The notes beneath the pieces were generated by a model that was given only the letters and a program-made list of their open reading frames with translations, was not told where the DNA came from and ran no database searches. From the NCBI GenBank assembly GCA_036675265.1, contig JAKFFJ010000057.1:12287-76286 (forward strand): DNA of 64,000 bases, read 5' to 3'. A program made the position numbers and the translations under genes. The DNA is from CAMPJU01 sp036675265 (GTDB lineage Bacteria > Pseudomonadota > Gammaproteobacteria > Xanthomonadales > Xanthomonadaceae). This document shows positions 1 to 8,347 of the stretch, piece after piece (position 1 is the first letter of the stretch; each line of letters begins with the position of its first letter).

Positions 1-1
1 G

Positions 2-1084
2 CTGGCGCGCCTGGGCGGCGACGAGTTCGGCGTGCTTGCCGCCAACGTGCAGGACATGGACGAGGTGCAGCACGTCGCCGAACGGCTGCGCGAGCGCATC
101 GACGGCTACATGTTCGTGTGGGAGCAGCGCAGCTACGCGATCAGCGCGAGCATCGGCGTAGTGATGATCGAGCGGCCGGACATCACGCTGCGCGACCTGT
201 TCGCGCAGGCCGACACCGCCTGCTACATGGCCAAGGAGAGCGGCCGCAACCGCGTCCACTTCTATTCGGCCGAGGACGACCAGACGGTCCAGCGCCGGAG
301 CGAAATGGAGTGGGCCAACCGCCTGCGCTGGGCGGTGGAGGAGAACCGGTTGCTGCTGGACTACCAGGAGCTGACGCCGCTCGCCGCGGGGTCGCACCGT
401 GGCCCGCACATCGAGTTGCTGCTGCGCCTGCGCGACGAGGACGGGCGCGTGGTGATGCCCGGCGCCTTCATCCCGGCCGCGGAGCGGTACGGCTTGATGT
501 CGATGGTCGACCGCTGGGTGATCGAGACCGTGCTGGCCAACTTCGACGCGCTGCACAGCGACGGGCCGGACATGGAACTGGCGACCATCAACCTGTCGGC
601 GGCCAGCCTGGAGGAGGCCGCGATCGCCGAGCGCATCCTGGAGTTGATGCTCGAGCACGACATCGCGCCGCACCGCGTCTGCTTCGAGATCACCGAGACG
701 GTCGCGGTGCGCAACCTCGCCCAGGTCACCCGCTTCATCGGGCAGCTGCGCGAGGCGGGCTGCAAGATCGCGCTCGACGACTTCGGCTCGGGCATGTCCT
801 CGTTCGGCTACCTGAAGAACCTCCCGGTGGACATCATCAAGATCGACGGCAGCTTCATCCGCGACCTGGCGACGGACACGATGAGCCAGGCGATCGTGCG
901 CGCGGTGACCGACATCGGCCACCAGCGCGGGCTGGAGGTCATCGCCGAGTGGGTGACGAGCCCGCAGACCCTGGACGTGCTGGCCGAGATCGGCGTGGAC
1001 TACGCGCAGGGGTACGTGCTGCACAAGCCCGAACCGGTGCTGTTCCAGCGCAACGGCCTGGCGTCCTGCGACGCCAGGTCATAG
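2..1084 (+). CDS. GGDEF-EAL cyclic-di-GMP protein, C-terminal part (5' truncated by window)
   Basis: The reading frame is open from the first bases, so the gene begins outside the window. The first residues visible contain an intact GGDEF motif (diguanylate cyclase active site), followed by the end of that domain and a full EAL phosphodiesterase domain from about residue 110. The EAL signature is changed to ELL, but the other expected residues are present: Asn in INLSA, Glu in EITET, DDFGSG, the KID lysine and Glu in VIAEW. It may therefore make or break c-di-GMP, or both; the direction cannot be told from sequence. The stop codon overlaps the end of convergent hemW by six bases. N-terminal sensor domains are not visible. 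Confidence 0.93.
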   Translation: MARLGGDEFGVLAANVQDMDEVQHVAERLRERIDGYMFVWEQRSYAISASIGVVMIERPDITLRDLFAQADTACYMAKESGRNRVHFYSAEDDQTVQRRSEMEWANRLRWAVEENRLLLDYQELTPLAAGSHRGPHIELLLRLRDEDGRVVMPGAFIPAAERYGLMSMVDRWVIETVLANFDALHSDGPDMELATINLSAASLEEAAIAERILELMLEHDIAPHRVCFEITETVAVRNLAQVTRFIGQLREAGCKIALDDFGSGMSSFGYLKNLPVDIIKIDGSFIRDLATDTMSQAIVRAVTDIGHQRGLEVIAEWVTSPQTLDVLAEIGVDYAQGYVLHKPEPVLFQRNGLASCDARS

Positions 1085-2266
1085 GAACAGGGCGACGACG
1101 TCGTTGGTGAAGCGCCGGCCCAGCTCGGTCGGGAGGATGCGGTCGCCTTCCGCCTCCAGCCACCCGCGCGCGATCCCGTCGGCGAGTCGCGGCGCGATCG
1201 CCGCGCGCGACAGGCCGGTCCGTGCCTCGAAGGCGTCCAGCGAAAACCCTTCGACCAGGCGCAGCGCGTTGAGCATGTAGTCGAACGGGCGGCGCGATGG
1301 CGGCAGCCATTCGTCGCCCCCGATCGCGGCCGCACTGCCGGCGGTCGCGAGCCACGCGGCGGGATGCTTCGACTTCCAGCGGCGCAGGATCGTGCCGCCG
1401 TGCGCATCGCGCGTGTCGTCGGGCGCCGACGGGTGTCCCGCCGGCAGGCTCAGCTTGCCGTGCGCGCCGGCGCCGATGCCGACGTAGTCGCCGAAGCGCC
1501 AGTAGTTGAGGTTGTGCTGGCATTCGCGGCCCTGGCGGGCGTAGGCGGACACCTCGTACTGCGCGAAGCCCGCGTCCGCGAGCTGGGCCTGGCATTGCTC
1601 CTGCATGTCCCACGCCTCGTCGTGCGCGGGAATTCCCGCCGGCGGGCGGGCCGCGAAGACCGTGTTCGGCTCGAGGGTGAGCTGGTAGTGGGACACGTGC
1701 GCGGGCTGCAGGTCGAGCGCGCGCTCGATGTCGCGCGCCGCCATCGCGAGGTCCTGGCCCGGGAGCGCGTACATCAGGTCCAGGTTGAGGTTGTCGAACC
1801 CGGCGTCCTGGGCCATGCGCACGGCGCGTTCGGCGGTGACGCTGTCGTGGATGCGGCCGAGCCGCTGCAGGCAGCCGTCGTCGAAGCTCTGGATGCCGAA
1901 GCTCAGCCGGTTGACCCCCGCGGCGCGGTAGTCCTCGAAGCGGCCGTGTTCCGCGGTGCCCGGGTTGGTCTCCAGGGTGATCTCGGAACCCGGGGCGAAA
2001 CGCAGGCGCGCGCTGGCCTGTTGCAGGAAACGGTCGATGGCGTCCGCGGGGAAGAGGCTGGGCGTGCCGCCGCCGAAGAAGACGCTATGGACGGTGCGAC
2101 CCCAGGCCAGGGGCAGGTCCTGGTCGAGGTCGGCGACCAGCGCATCGATGTACAGGTCGAACGGCAGGGCGCCGCGGGCCTCATGCGAATTGAAGTCGCA
2201 GTAGGGGCACTTGCGGACGCACCACGGGAGATGGACGTACAGCGACAGGGGCGGCAGCGTCAGCAT
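1079..2266 (-). CDS. hemW: Radical SAM heme chaperone HemW
   Basis: 395-residue radical SAM protein of the HemN/HemW family. The N-terminus YVHLPWCVRKCPYCDF holds the CxxxCxxC [4Fe-4S]/SAM motif at Cys16, Cys20 and Cys23, and the C-terminal third matches the HemN_C region. The four-cysteine pattern of true oxygen-independent coproporphyrinogen oxidase (HemN) is absent, which favours HemW, a heme-binding chaperone; these proteins are often mis-annotated as HemN. The open frame extends 62 codons upstream into rdgB, but conserved sequence begins at the ATG chosen here. It lies 8 bases downstream of rdgB and is probably cotranscribed with rph and rdgB, a common proteobacterial order. Confidence 0.93.
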   Translation of the reverse strand: MLTLPPLSLYVHLPWCVRKCPYCDFNSHEARGALPFDLYIDALVADLDQDLPLAWGRTVHSVFFGGGTPSLFPADAIDRFLQQASARLRFAPGSEITLETNPGTAEHGRFEDYRAAGVNRLSFGIQSFDDGCLQRLGRIHDSVTAERAVRMAQDAGFDNLNLDLMYALPGQDLAMAARDIERALDLQPAHVSHYQLTLEPNTVFAARPPAGIPAHDEAWDMQEQCQAQLADAGFAQYEVSAYARQGRECQHNLNYWRFGDYVGIGAGAHGKLSLPAGHPSAPDDTRDAHGGTILRRWKSKHPAAWLATAGSAAAIGGDEWLPPSRRPFDYMLNALRLVEGFSLDAFEARTGLSRAAIAPRLADGIARGWLEAEGDRILPTELGRRFTNDVVALFL

Positions 2267-2274
2267 CGGGCGGC

Positions 2275-2904
2275 TCAGGCGCCGTGGAATGCGTCGCGGA
2301 GCTTCGCCAGCGCGCGGCCGCGGTGGCTGGTGCGGGCCTTGGTGTCCGGATCGAGTTCGGCGGCGGTGAGCCCGGTCGCCGGGTCGAGGAAGACGGGGTC
2401 GTAGCCGAAGCCGCCCGCGCCCCGCGGGGCATGGAGGACGCGGCCGTGCCACTCGCCCTGCGCGAGCAGCGGGCGCGGATCCTCCGGGTGCCGGAGCAGC
2501 GCGAGCGTGCAGTGGAAGTGCGCGCCGCGGGCGGGATCCGGGACGGCCTGGAGTTCGCGCAACAGGCGCGCGATGTTGGCGGCGGCGTCGCCGTGGGTCC
2601 CGGCGTAGCGCGCGGAATGGAGGCCGGGCGCGCCCTGCAGCGCATCGACGCAGAGGCCCGAATCGTCCGCGAGTGCCGGCAGGCCGGTGGCCCGAGCGGC
2701 GTGGCGTGCCTTGAGCAGCGCGTTCTCGACGAACGTCAGGCCGGTTTCCTCGATGTCGTCCACGCCCAGCTCGCCCTGCGCGACGAACGCGATGCCGGTG
2801 CCGCCGAGCAGGCGTTCGAACTCCGCCAGCTTGCCGAGGTTGCCGCTGGCCACGACGATGCGCGCCGGCGCGCGGGTCGCCCCGCGGGCGGGCCCGGCGT
2901 TCAC
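2275..2904 (-). CDS. rdgB: XTP/dITP diphosphatase (RdgB/HAM1)
   Basis: 209-residue nucleoside triphosphate pyrophosphatase that hydrolyses non-canonical purine triphosphates (XTP, dITP, ITP) to monophosphates and keeps them out of DNA. Visible family motifs are SGNLGK near residue 20, ENALLKA, ADDSGL, GFGYDPVF and SHRGRAL near the C-terminus. No ATG fits. The chosen GTG overlaps the rph stop codon (GTGA), giving about 14 residues before the conserved core, as expected for translational coupling. It sits between rph and hemW on the same strand, the usual rph-rdgB-hemW housekeeping operon. Confidence 0.93.
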   Translation of the reverse strand: MNAGPARGATRAPARIVVASGNLGKLAEFERLLGGTGIAFVAQGELGVDDIEETGLTFVENALLKARHAARATGLPALADDSGLCVDALQGAPGLHSARYAGTHGDAAANIARLLRELQAVPDPARGAHFHCTLALLRHPEDPRPLLAQGEWHGRVLHAPRGAGGFGYDPVFLDPATGLTAAELDPDTKARTSHRGRALAKLRDAFHGA

Positions 2905-3629
2905 CCGGCCAGCGCCTCGCGCTGCCTGGCGACCAGTTCGGCGATGCCGGCCTCGGCCAGCGAGGTCATCGCGTCCAGTTCCGCCCGGCGGAACGCATGG
3001 CCTTCGGCGGTGCCCTGCAGCTCGATGAAGCCGCCCCCGTCGTTCATCACGACGTTCATGTCGGTGTCGCAGGCGCTGTCCTCGGCATAGTCCAGGTCCA
3101 GCACCGGCACCCCGCGGAAGATGCCGACCGACACCGCTGCGACGGCCCCGAGGATCGGGTCGCGCGCGAGTTCCTTGCGCGCCTGCAGCCAGCGCACCGC
3201 GTCGACCAGCGCGACGTAGGCGCCGGTGATCGCGGCGGTGCGGGTGCCGCCGTCGGCCTGCAGCACGTCGCAGTCGAGGGTGATGGTGCGCTCGCCGAGC
3301 GCGCTGCGGTTGACGCAGGCGCGCAGGGCGCGGCCGATCAGGCGCTGGATCTCCAGCGTGCGCCCGCCCTGCTTGCCGCGCGCGGCCTCGCGGTCGTTGC
3401 GGGTGTTGGTGGCGCGCGGGAGCATGCCGTACTCGGCGGTGACCCAGCCCTCGCCCTTGCCGCGCAGGAACGGCGGCACGCGGTTGTCCACGCTGGCGGT
3501 GCACAGCACGCGGGTGTCGCCGAAGGCCACGAGCACCGAGCCCTCCGCATGCCGCGTGTAGCCGCGGGTGAGCGTGACCGGGCGCAACTGGTCCGGCGCG
3601 CGGCCGCTGGGGCGGAGGAGGTCGGTCAT
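2901..3629 (-). CDS. rph: Ribonuclease PH
   Basis: 242-residue phosphorolytic 3'-5' exoribonuclease that trims tRNA precursors. It begins with RPSGRAPDQLRPV, the typical family N-terminus. It retains the phosphate- and RNA-contact segments (GEGWVTAEYGMLPRAT, and DCDVLQADGGTRTAAITGA near residues 114-132). Length matches the family norm (about 240). It is the first gene of the minus-strand rph-rdgB-hemW run and is divergent from yicC with about 100 bases between them, which must hold both promoters. Confidence 0.96.
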   Translation of the reverse strand: MTDLLRPSGRAPDQLRPVTLTRGYTRHAEGSVLVAFGDTRVLCTASVDNRVPPFLRGKGEGWVTAEYGMLPRATNTRNDREAARGKQGGRTLEIQRLIGRALRACVNRSALGERTITLDCDVLQADGGTRTAAITGAYVALVDAVRWLQARKELARDPILGAVAAVSVGIFRGVPVLDLDYAEDSACDTDMNVVMNDGGGFIELQGTAEGHAFRRAELDAMTSLAEAGIAELVARQREALAG

Positions 3630-3730
3630 CGTGGAAGCATCCGGCGGGGGTCGGCGAGTGTAGCCCGGGCAAGGCCGCAGGCCGCCCCCGGGTGCGCTAC
3701 GCTTACCCGGGCTACGTCTTCGGAGAACGC

Positions 3731-4594
3731 ATGCCCATCCGCAGCATGACCGCGTACGCCTCGGGCGAACGGGCGACCGAGGGCGGCCAGCTCGGGTGCG
3801 AGCTGCGCGCGGTCAACCATCGCTTCCTGGAAGTGGCGATCCGGCTGCCGGAGGAACTGCGCGCCCTGGAACCGGCCATGCGCGAACGCATCGCACAGCG
3901 CGTGGCGCGGGGCAAGCTGGACCTGGTGGTGCGGCTGCGGGCGCCGGAAGGCGGGGCAGGCCTGCGGCTGGATCCGGTCCGCGCCGACGAGCTTGCCGGG
4001 CTCGCGCGCGACCTGCATGCGAGTTTCCCCATGTTGCGCGTCGAGTTCAGCGCATTGCTGCAGGTGCCGGGGCTGGTGCAGGGCCTGGCCGCCGATCCCG
4101 CCGCGCTGCAATCGGACGCCATGGCGCTGCTGGATTCGGTGCTGGCCGGCTTCGTCCGCGCGCGTGAACGCGAAGGCGCGCAGCTGGCCGCGGCGATCGC
4201 CGAGCGCGCCGAAGGCATCGGCGCGATCGCGGCGCAGGTCCGCGGCCTGGTCCCCGCCATCCGCGACGCCCAGCGTGCGCGGCTGGAGGCACGGCTGGCG
4301 GACCTCGCCCAGCCGGCCGATCCGGGGCGGCTGGAACAGGAGCTCGTGCTCGCCTTGCAGAAGCTCGACGTCGACGAGGAACTCGATCGCCTCGACAGCC
4401 ACCTCCTCGAGCTGCGACGCGTTCTGCGCCAGGACGACCCGGTCGGCCGGCGCCTGGACTTCCTGCTGCAGGAATTCAACCGCGAGGCGAACACGCTGGG
4501 ATCCAAGTCGGTGGACGCACGGACGTCGGCCGCGGCGGTCGAGCTGAAGGTGCTGGTCGACCAGGTCCGCGAACAGGTGCAGAACATCGAATGA
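3731..4594 (+). CDS. yicC: YicC family stress-induced endoribonuclease
   Basis: 287 residues beginning MPIRSMTAYASGE, the standard YicC N-terminus, and ending in the conserved block with REANTLGSKS and the QVREQVQNIE terminus. YicC proteins (YicC_N plus DUF1732 domains) are endoribonucleases in other bacteria. An upstream in-frame start 39 bases earlier is ignored because the family begins at MPIRSMTA. The stop codon overlaps gmk by ATGA, so the two are translationally coupled; the yicC-gmk pairing is widely conserved. It is divergent from rph. Confidence 0.93.
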   Translation: MPIRSMTAYASGERATEGGQLGCELRAVNHRFLEVAIRLPEELRALEPAMRERIAQRVARGKLDLVVRLRAPEGGAGLRLDPVRADELAGLARDLHASFPMLRVEFSALLQVPGLVQGLAADPAALQSDAMALLDSVLAGFVRAREREGAQLAAAIAERAEGIGAIAAQVRGLVPAIRDAQRARLEARLADLAQPADPGRLEQELVLALQKLDVDEELDRLDSHLLELRRVLRQDDPVGRRLDFLLQEFNREANTLGSKSVDARTSAAAVELKVLVDQVREQVQNIE

Positions 4595-5229
4595 GCCGTG
4601 GAACCCTCTTCATCGTGGCGGCGCCCTCGGGCGCGGGCAAGTCCAGCCTGGTCAATGCGTGCCTGGCCCGCGACCCGCACATCTGCCTGTCGATCTCGTT
4701 CACCTCGCGGGCCCCGCGCCCCGGCGAGCGACATGCCGAGCACTACCACTTCATCGACGCCGATGCGTTCAAGGCGATGGTCGCGGCCGGCGACTTCTTC
4801 GAGCACGCGCTGGTCCACGGCGACTGGAAGGGCACGGCGCGCCAGTCGGTCGAGCCGCAACTGGCCGCGGGCAAGGACGTGCTGCTGGAAATCGACTGGC
4901 AGGGTGCGCGGCAGGTGCGCGAACAGGTCCCCGACGCCGTGAGCGTGTTCATCCTGCCGCCGTCGACCGAAGCGCTCGAGCAGCGCATGCGCAAGCGCGG
5001 CCAGGACAGCGAGGAGACCATCGCCCGGCGCCTGGCGGCCGCCCGCGAGGAGATGTCCCACCACGGCGAGTTCGACTACCTGGTCGTCAACGAGGACTTC
5101 GGCACCGCGGTCCGGGAGCTTTGCACGATCTTCGCGTCCAGCCGGTTGCGCCGGGAGCCCCAGCAGCAGCGCCATGCCGCGTTGCTGGAGGCGCTGCTGG
5201 CCGAGCCCGGCCAGGCCGCAACCGACTGA
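4591..5229 (+). CDS. gmk: Guanylate kinase
   Basis: 212-residue GMP kinase (GMP + ATP to GDP + ADP). The P-loop APSGAGKSS is at residues 11-19. The GMP-binding stretch SISFTSRAPRPGE and the HYHF segment follow, and VLLEIDWQGA is the typical core strand. Length and motifs are ordinary. It starts within the yicC stop codon. About 100 bases separate it from rpoZ, which has its own promoter-like sequence. Confidence 0.97.
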   Translation: MSRGTLFIVAAPSGAGKSSLVNACLARDPHICLSISFTSRAPRPGERHAEHYHFIDADAFKAMVAAGDFFEHALVHGDWKGTARQSVEPQLAAGKDVLLEIDWQGARQVREQVPDAVSVFILPPSTEALEQRMRKRGQDSEETIARRLAAAREEMSHHGEFDYLVVNEDFGTAVRELCTIFASSRLRREPQQQRHAALLEALLAEPGQAATD

Positions 5230-5243
5230 TTCCAAAGGAAAGC

Positions 5244-5273
5244 TTGCGGAAAGACCGGGGTGGCCGGTACAAT
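5244..5273 (+). promoter_or_regulatory. Predicted sigma-70 type promoter for rpoZ-spoT-ridA-recG
   Basis: A -35 like TTGCGG (5244-5249) and a -10 TACAAT (5268-5273) are separated by 18 bases, about 55 bases before the rpoZ ATG. A 7-base inverted repeat, ACCGGGG at 5254-5260 and CCCCGGT at 5274-5280, brackets the -10 and could form an operator or hairpin. Its role is inferred only. Confidence 0.55.
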
Positions 5274-5328
5274 CCCCGGTTCCCCCCGATTTCCCTGGCG
5301 CCCAACGGGCAGCCTCCTGGAGCACTGC

Positions 5329-5631
5329 ATGGCCCGCATCACCGTCGAAGATTGCCTGGAAGTGGTCGACAACCGCTTCGAACTGGTCATGATGGCCGCC
5401 AAGCGCGCGCGCCAGCTCGCCAACGGCGTCGAGCCGAAGCTCGACAACAGCGAGAACGACGACAAGCCGACGGTGCTGGCCCTGCGCGAGATCGCGGCCC
5501 GCGTCATCGACCAGGAGTTCATCGACGCCGTCGACAAGTCGGAGCGCGAGCGCAAGGAGCGGGAGGCCCTGGAATGGGCCGCCGCCGAGGTGGTCGCCGA
5601 CGACGACATGTCCAAGGGCGACGACCTGTAG
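5329..5631 (+). CDS. rpoZ: RNA polymerase omega subunit
   Basis: 100-residue omega subunit that helps assemble RNA polymerase and, with beta-prime, forms one ppGpp site. It begins MARITVEDCLEVVDNRFELV, the hallmark N-terminus, with the conserved AAKRARQL segment after it. The upstream in-frame ATG would add 23 unrelated residues and is rejected. It precedes spoT by 92 bases that include a hairpin, so the ppGpp synthetase/hydrolase lies next to a ppGpp-binding polymerase subunit, as in most gammaproteobacteria. Confidence 0.97.
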   Translation: MARITVEDCLEVVDNRFELVMMAAKRARQLANGVEPKLDNSENDDKPTVLALREIAARVIDQEFIDAVDKSERERKEREALEWAAAEVVADDDMSKGDDL

Positions 5632-5663
5632 GCGCACGCCGCCGCAACTGGCATGAAATCCCG

Positions 5664-5688
5664 ACGGCCCCGGAAACGGGGCCGTTCG
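5664..5688 (+). terminator. GAAA-tetraloop hairpin between rpoZ and spoT
   Basis: A perfect 9-bp stem ACGGCCCCG / CGGGGCCGT closes a GAAA loop 33 bases after the rpoZ stop. Only a weak T-rich tail follows, so it may be an attenuating terminator or an mRNA-stabilising hairpin. Confidence 0.5.
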
Positions 5689-5723
5689 TGTTCTGGGGCG
5701 GGGCTGCCTGATACGCTGGCCCG

Positions 5724-7922
5724 ATGCCCCGGAAGTCCGCGCGCACCGCCGAAAAGACCGCCCCGCACGCGCCCGTCGCCGGCGCCGCGGACGGCCAGGC
5801 GTTGCCCGAGTACGTCCATGCCCTCGAGGCCGCCACCGACTACCTCCCGGATGACCAGCGCGCCCTGCTGCGCCGCGCCTGGACCGTCGGCGCCGCCGCG
5901 CATGCCGGGCAGAGCCGCAAGTCCGGCGAACCCTACATCACCCATCCGGTCGCGGTTGCCGGCGTGCTGGCCGAGATGCGGCTGGACGTCGAGACCCTGA
6001 TCGCGGCGATCCTCCACGACACCATCGAGGACACGCCGCTCACCCAGGCGGCCATCGCCGCCGAGTTCGGCGAGACCGTGGCCGAGTTGGTCGACGGCGT
6101 CACCAAGCTGGACAAGCTGCACTTCCGCGACCGCCAGGAAGCGGCGGCCGAGAGTTTCCGGAAGATGCTGCTGGCGATGGCGCGCGACCTGCGCGTGATC
6201 CTGATCAAGCTCGCCGACCGCCTGCACAACATGCGCACGCTCGGGGCGCAGGCGCCCGGGACGCGCCGGCGCATCGCCCGCGAGACCCTGGAGATCTACG
6301 CGCCGATCGCCCAGCGCCTGGGCATGAACCTGATCAAGTCCGAGTTGCAGGACCTCGGGTTCCGCGCGCTGCATCCGTGGCGCCACGCCGTGCTCGAAAA
6401 GCGCATCCGGACGCAGCCGCTCGTGCGACGGGAAGCGCTCGCGCGCATCGAGGCCCAACTGGCGCAGCGCCTGACCAAGGAAGGCCTGCGCCACCGACTG
6501 ATCGGCCGGATCAAGTCGCCCTGGAGCATCTATTCGAAGATGCGCGGGGAGGGCAAGAGCTTCGACCAGGTGATGGACGTGTTCGGGTTCCGGGTGGTCG
6601 TGGGCACCGTCGCCGAGTGCTACCACGCGCTGGGCATCGTGCATTCGGTGTTCAAGCCGCTCGACGGCCGCTTCCGCGATTTCATCGCGATCCCGAAGGC
6701 CAACGGCTACCAGTCGCTGCATACCGTGCTGTTCGGGCCGTACGGATCGCCGATCGAGGTGCAGCTGCGCACGGAAGGCATGGACCTGATCGCCGAACGC
6801 GGCATCGCGGCGCACTGGTCGTACAAGCACGGCGGCGAGGCACCCAACAGCGCACAGGCGCGCGCGCATGCCTGGATCGCCAACCTGGTCGAGAGCCAGC
6901 GCGCGACCGGGTCGTCCCTGGAGTTCCTGGAGAACGTCAAGGTCGACCTGTTCCCGGACGAGGTCTACCTGTTCACGCCACAGGGCGACATCCTGGCACT
7001 GCCGCGCAACGCGACCGCCATCGATTTCGCGTACGCCGTGCACACGGACGTCGGCAACCATGCCGTCGCCGCGCGCGTGGACAAGAAGCTGGTGCCGCTG
7101 CGCACCAAGCTGGCCAGCGGCCAGCGCGTCGAGATCATCACCGCGAAGTCCTCCGCGCCGAAGCCGCAGTGGCTTGAAGTGGTGGTGAGCGGCAAGGCGC
7201 GGACCGCGATCCGCCACCAGCTCAAGAACCTGGAGCACGAGGACGCGGTGCAGGTCGGACACCGGATGCTGGACCGCGCACTCGAGTTGCGCGACACGTC
7301 GCTGGACCGCCTGCCGGCCGGTCGCCTGGATGCCTACCTGGCCGAGCACCGGTTCCCCAGGCTGGAAGCCCTGCTCGCCGACATCGCGCTCGGCAACCGG
7401 ATGCCCGCGCAGGTCGCGCAGGCACTCGCCCGCCAGGCCTCGGCGGCGGGCGCGCTGGCCGAGGACACCGTGCCGCTGCCGGGCGACAAGCTGCTGATCA
7501 CCGGCAGCGAGCGTGGCGTCGTCAGCTTCGCCAATTGCTGCCTGCCGATCCCCGGGGACGAGGTGATGGGCTACCACACCGCCGGCAAGGGCATCGTGGT
7601 GCACCGCCTGGACTGCCCGAACGTGGCCGACTACCGCAAGTCGCCGGAACGCTGGCTGGCCATCGGGTGGGACCGGCAGGTGTCCGGCGACTTCCACGCC
7701 GCCCTGCGCATCGAGGTCGACAACCGCCCGGGCGTGCTGGCGCAGGTCGCCGCCTCGGTGGCGCAGGCCGAATCCAACATCGACGGCGTGGAATACCTCG
7801 AGCGCGACGCCAACGTCGCGGTGATGCGCTTCTCCATCGAGGTCAGCGACCGCAAGCACCTGGCCGAGGTGATCCGCCGCGTGCGCCGGCTCGGCACCGT
7901 GCACGGCGTGCAGCGGCTCTGA
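5724..7922 (+). CDS. spoT: Bifunctional (p)ppGpp synthetase/hydrolase
   Basis: 732 residues with the complete long-RSH layout. The HD hydrolase domain comes first, with HDTIEDT at residues 98-104. It is followed by the synthetase domain (GRIKSPWSIYSKM, then RFRDFIAIPKANGYQSLHT), a TGS domain (FTPQGDILALP), and zinc-finger/helical and C-terminal ACT regions. An intact HD motif marks SpoT/Rel rather than RelA. The start is ATG with a TACGCT box 6 bases upstream, so a leaderless transcript is possible in addition to read-through from rpoZ. ridA and recG follow closely, the conserved rpoZ-spoT-ridA-recG neighbourhood. Confidence 0.96.
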   Translation: MPRKSARTAEKTAPHAPVAGAADGQALPEYVHALEAATDYLPDDQRALLRRAWTVGAAAHAGQSRKSGEPYITHPVAVAGVLAEMRLDVETLIAAILHDTIEDTPLTQAAIAAEFGETVAELVDGVTKLDKLHFRDRQEAAAESFRKMLLAMARDLRVILIKLADRLHNMRTLGAQAPGTRRRIARETLEIYAPIAQRLGMNLIKSELQDLGFRALHPWRHAVLEKRIRTQPLVRREALARIEAQLAQRLTKEGLRHRLIGRIKSPWSIYSKMRGEGKSFDQVMDVFGFRVVVGTVAECYHALGIVHSVFKPLDGRFRDFIAIPKANGYQSLHTVLFGPYGSPIEVQLRTEGMDLIAERGIAAHWSYKHGGEAPNSAQARAHAWIANLVESQRATGSSLEFLENVKVDLFPDEVYLFTPQGDILALPRNATAIDFAYAVHTDVGNHAVAARVDKKLVPLRTKLASGQRVEIITAKSSAPKPQWLEVVVSGKARTAIRHQLKNLEHEDAVQVGHRMLDRALELRDTSLDRLPAGRLDAYLAEHRFPRLEALLADIALGNRMPAQVAQALARQASAAGALAEDTVPLPGDKLLITGSERGVVSFANCCLPIPGDEVMGYHTAGKGIVVHRLDCPNVADYRKSPERWLAIGWDRQVSGDFHAALRIEVDNRPGVLAQVAASVAQAESNIDGVEYLERDANVAVMRFSIEVSDRKHLAEVIRRVRRLGTVHGVQRL

Positions 7923-7963
7923 CCCTGGGCTATCGTTCCACCGGTCACGCCAGGAGCGCCGCC

Positions 7964-8347
7964 ATGCCCCGCATCGCCATCCACACCGAGGACGCCCCCG
8001 CGGCGATCGGCCCGTATTCGCAGGCCGTGCGCAGTGGACGCACCGTCTACCTGTCGGGACAGATCCCGCTGGATCCCGCGACCGGCGAACTGGTCGCCGG
8101 CGCGTTCGAGGCGCAGGTGCGCCGTGCGTTCGACAACCTCGCGGCCGTCTGCGAGGCGGCGGGGGGTTCGCTGGCGCACGTGCAGCGGCTCGGGCTGTAC
8201 CTGGTGGACCTCGGCCAGTTCGGCGCCGTCAACGCGGTGATGGCCGAATACTTCGAGGCGCCATATCCCGCGCGTTCGACCATCGGCGTGTCGGCGTTGC
8301 CCAAGGGCGCGGCGTTCGAGGTGGACGCGGTCCTCGCCATCGATTGA
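7964..8347 (+). CDS. ridA: RidA family enamine/imine deaminase
   Basis: 127-residue YjgF/YER057c/UK114 protein that hydrolyses reactive 2-aminoacrylate and related imines. Family features include the N-terminal GPYSQAVRSG, VYLSGQIPLDP, the FDNLAAVCEAAG helix, and the C-terminal PARSTIGVSALPKGA, which carries the catalytic arginine. Size fits (125-130). A purine-rich Shine-Dalgarno (CAGGAG) precedes the ATG. Its stop codon overlaps the recG start (TGATG), and it belongs to the spoT operon. Confidence 0.94.
   Translation: MPRIAIHTEDAPAAIGPYSQAVRSGRTVYLSGQIPLDPATGELVAGAFEAQVRRAFDNLAAVCEAAGGSLAHVQRLGLYLVDLGQFGAVNAVMAEYFEAPYPARSTIGVSALPKGAAFEVDAVLAID

Noticed and set aside
5076..7904. 942-residue minus-strand open frame opposite spoT
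   Set aside because: It is the antisense shadow of rpoZ-spoT. High GC leaves long stop-free antisense frames; its sequence is rich in His/Arg/Gly and shows no domain.
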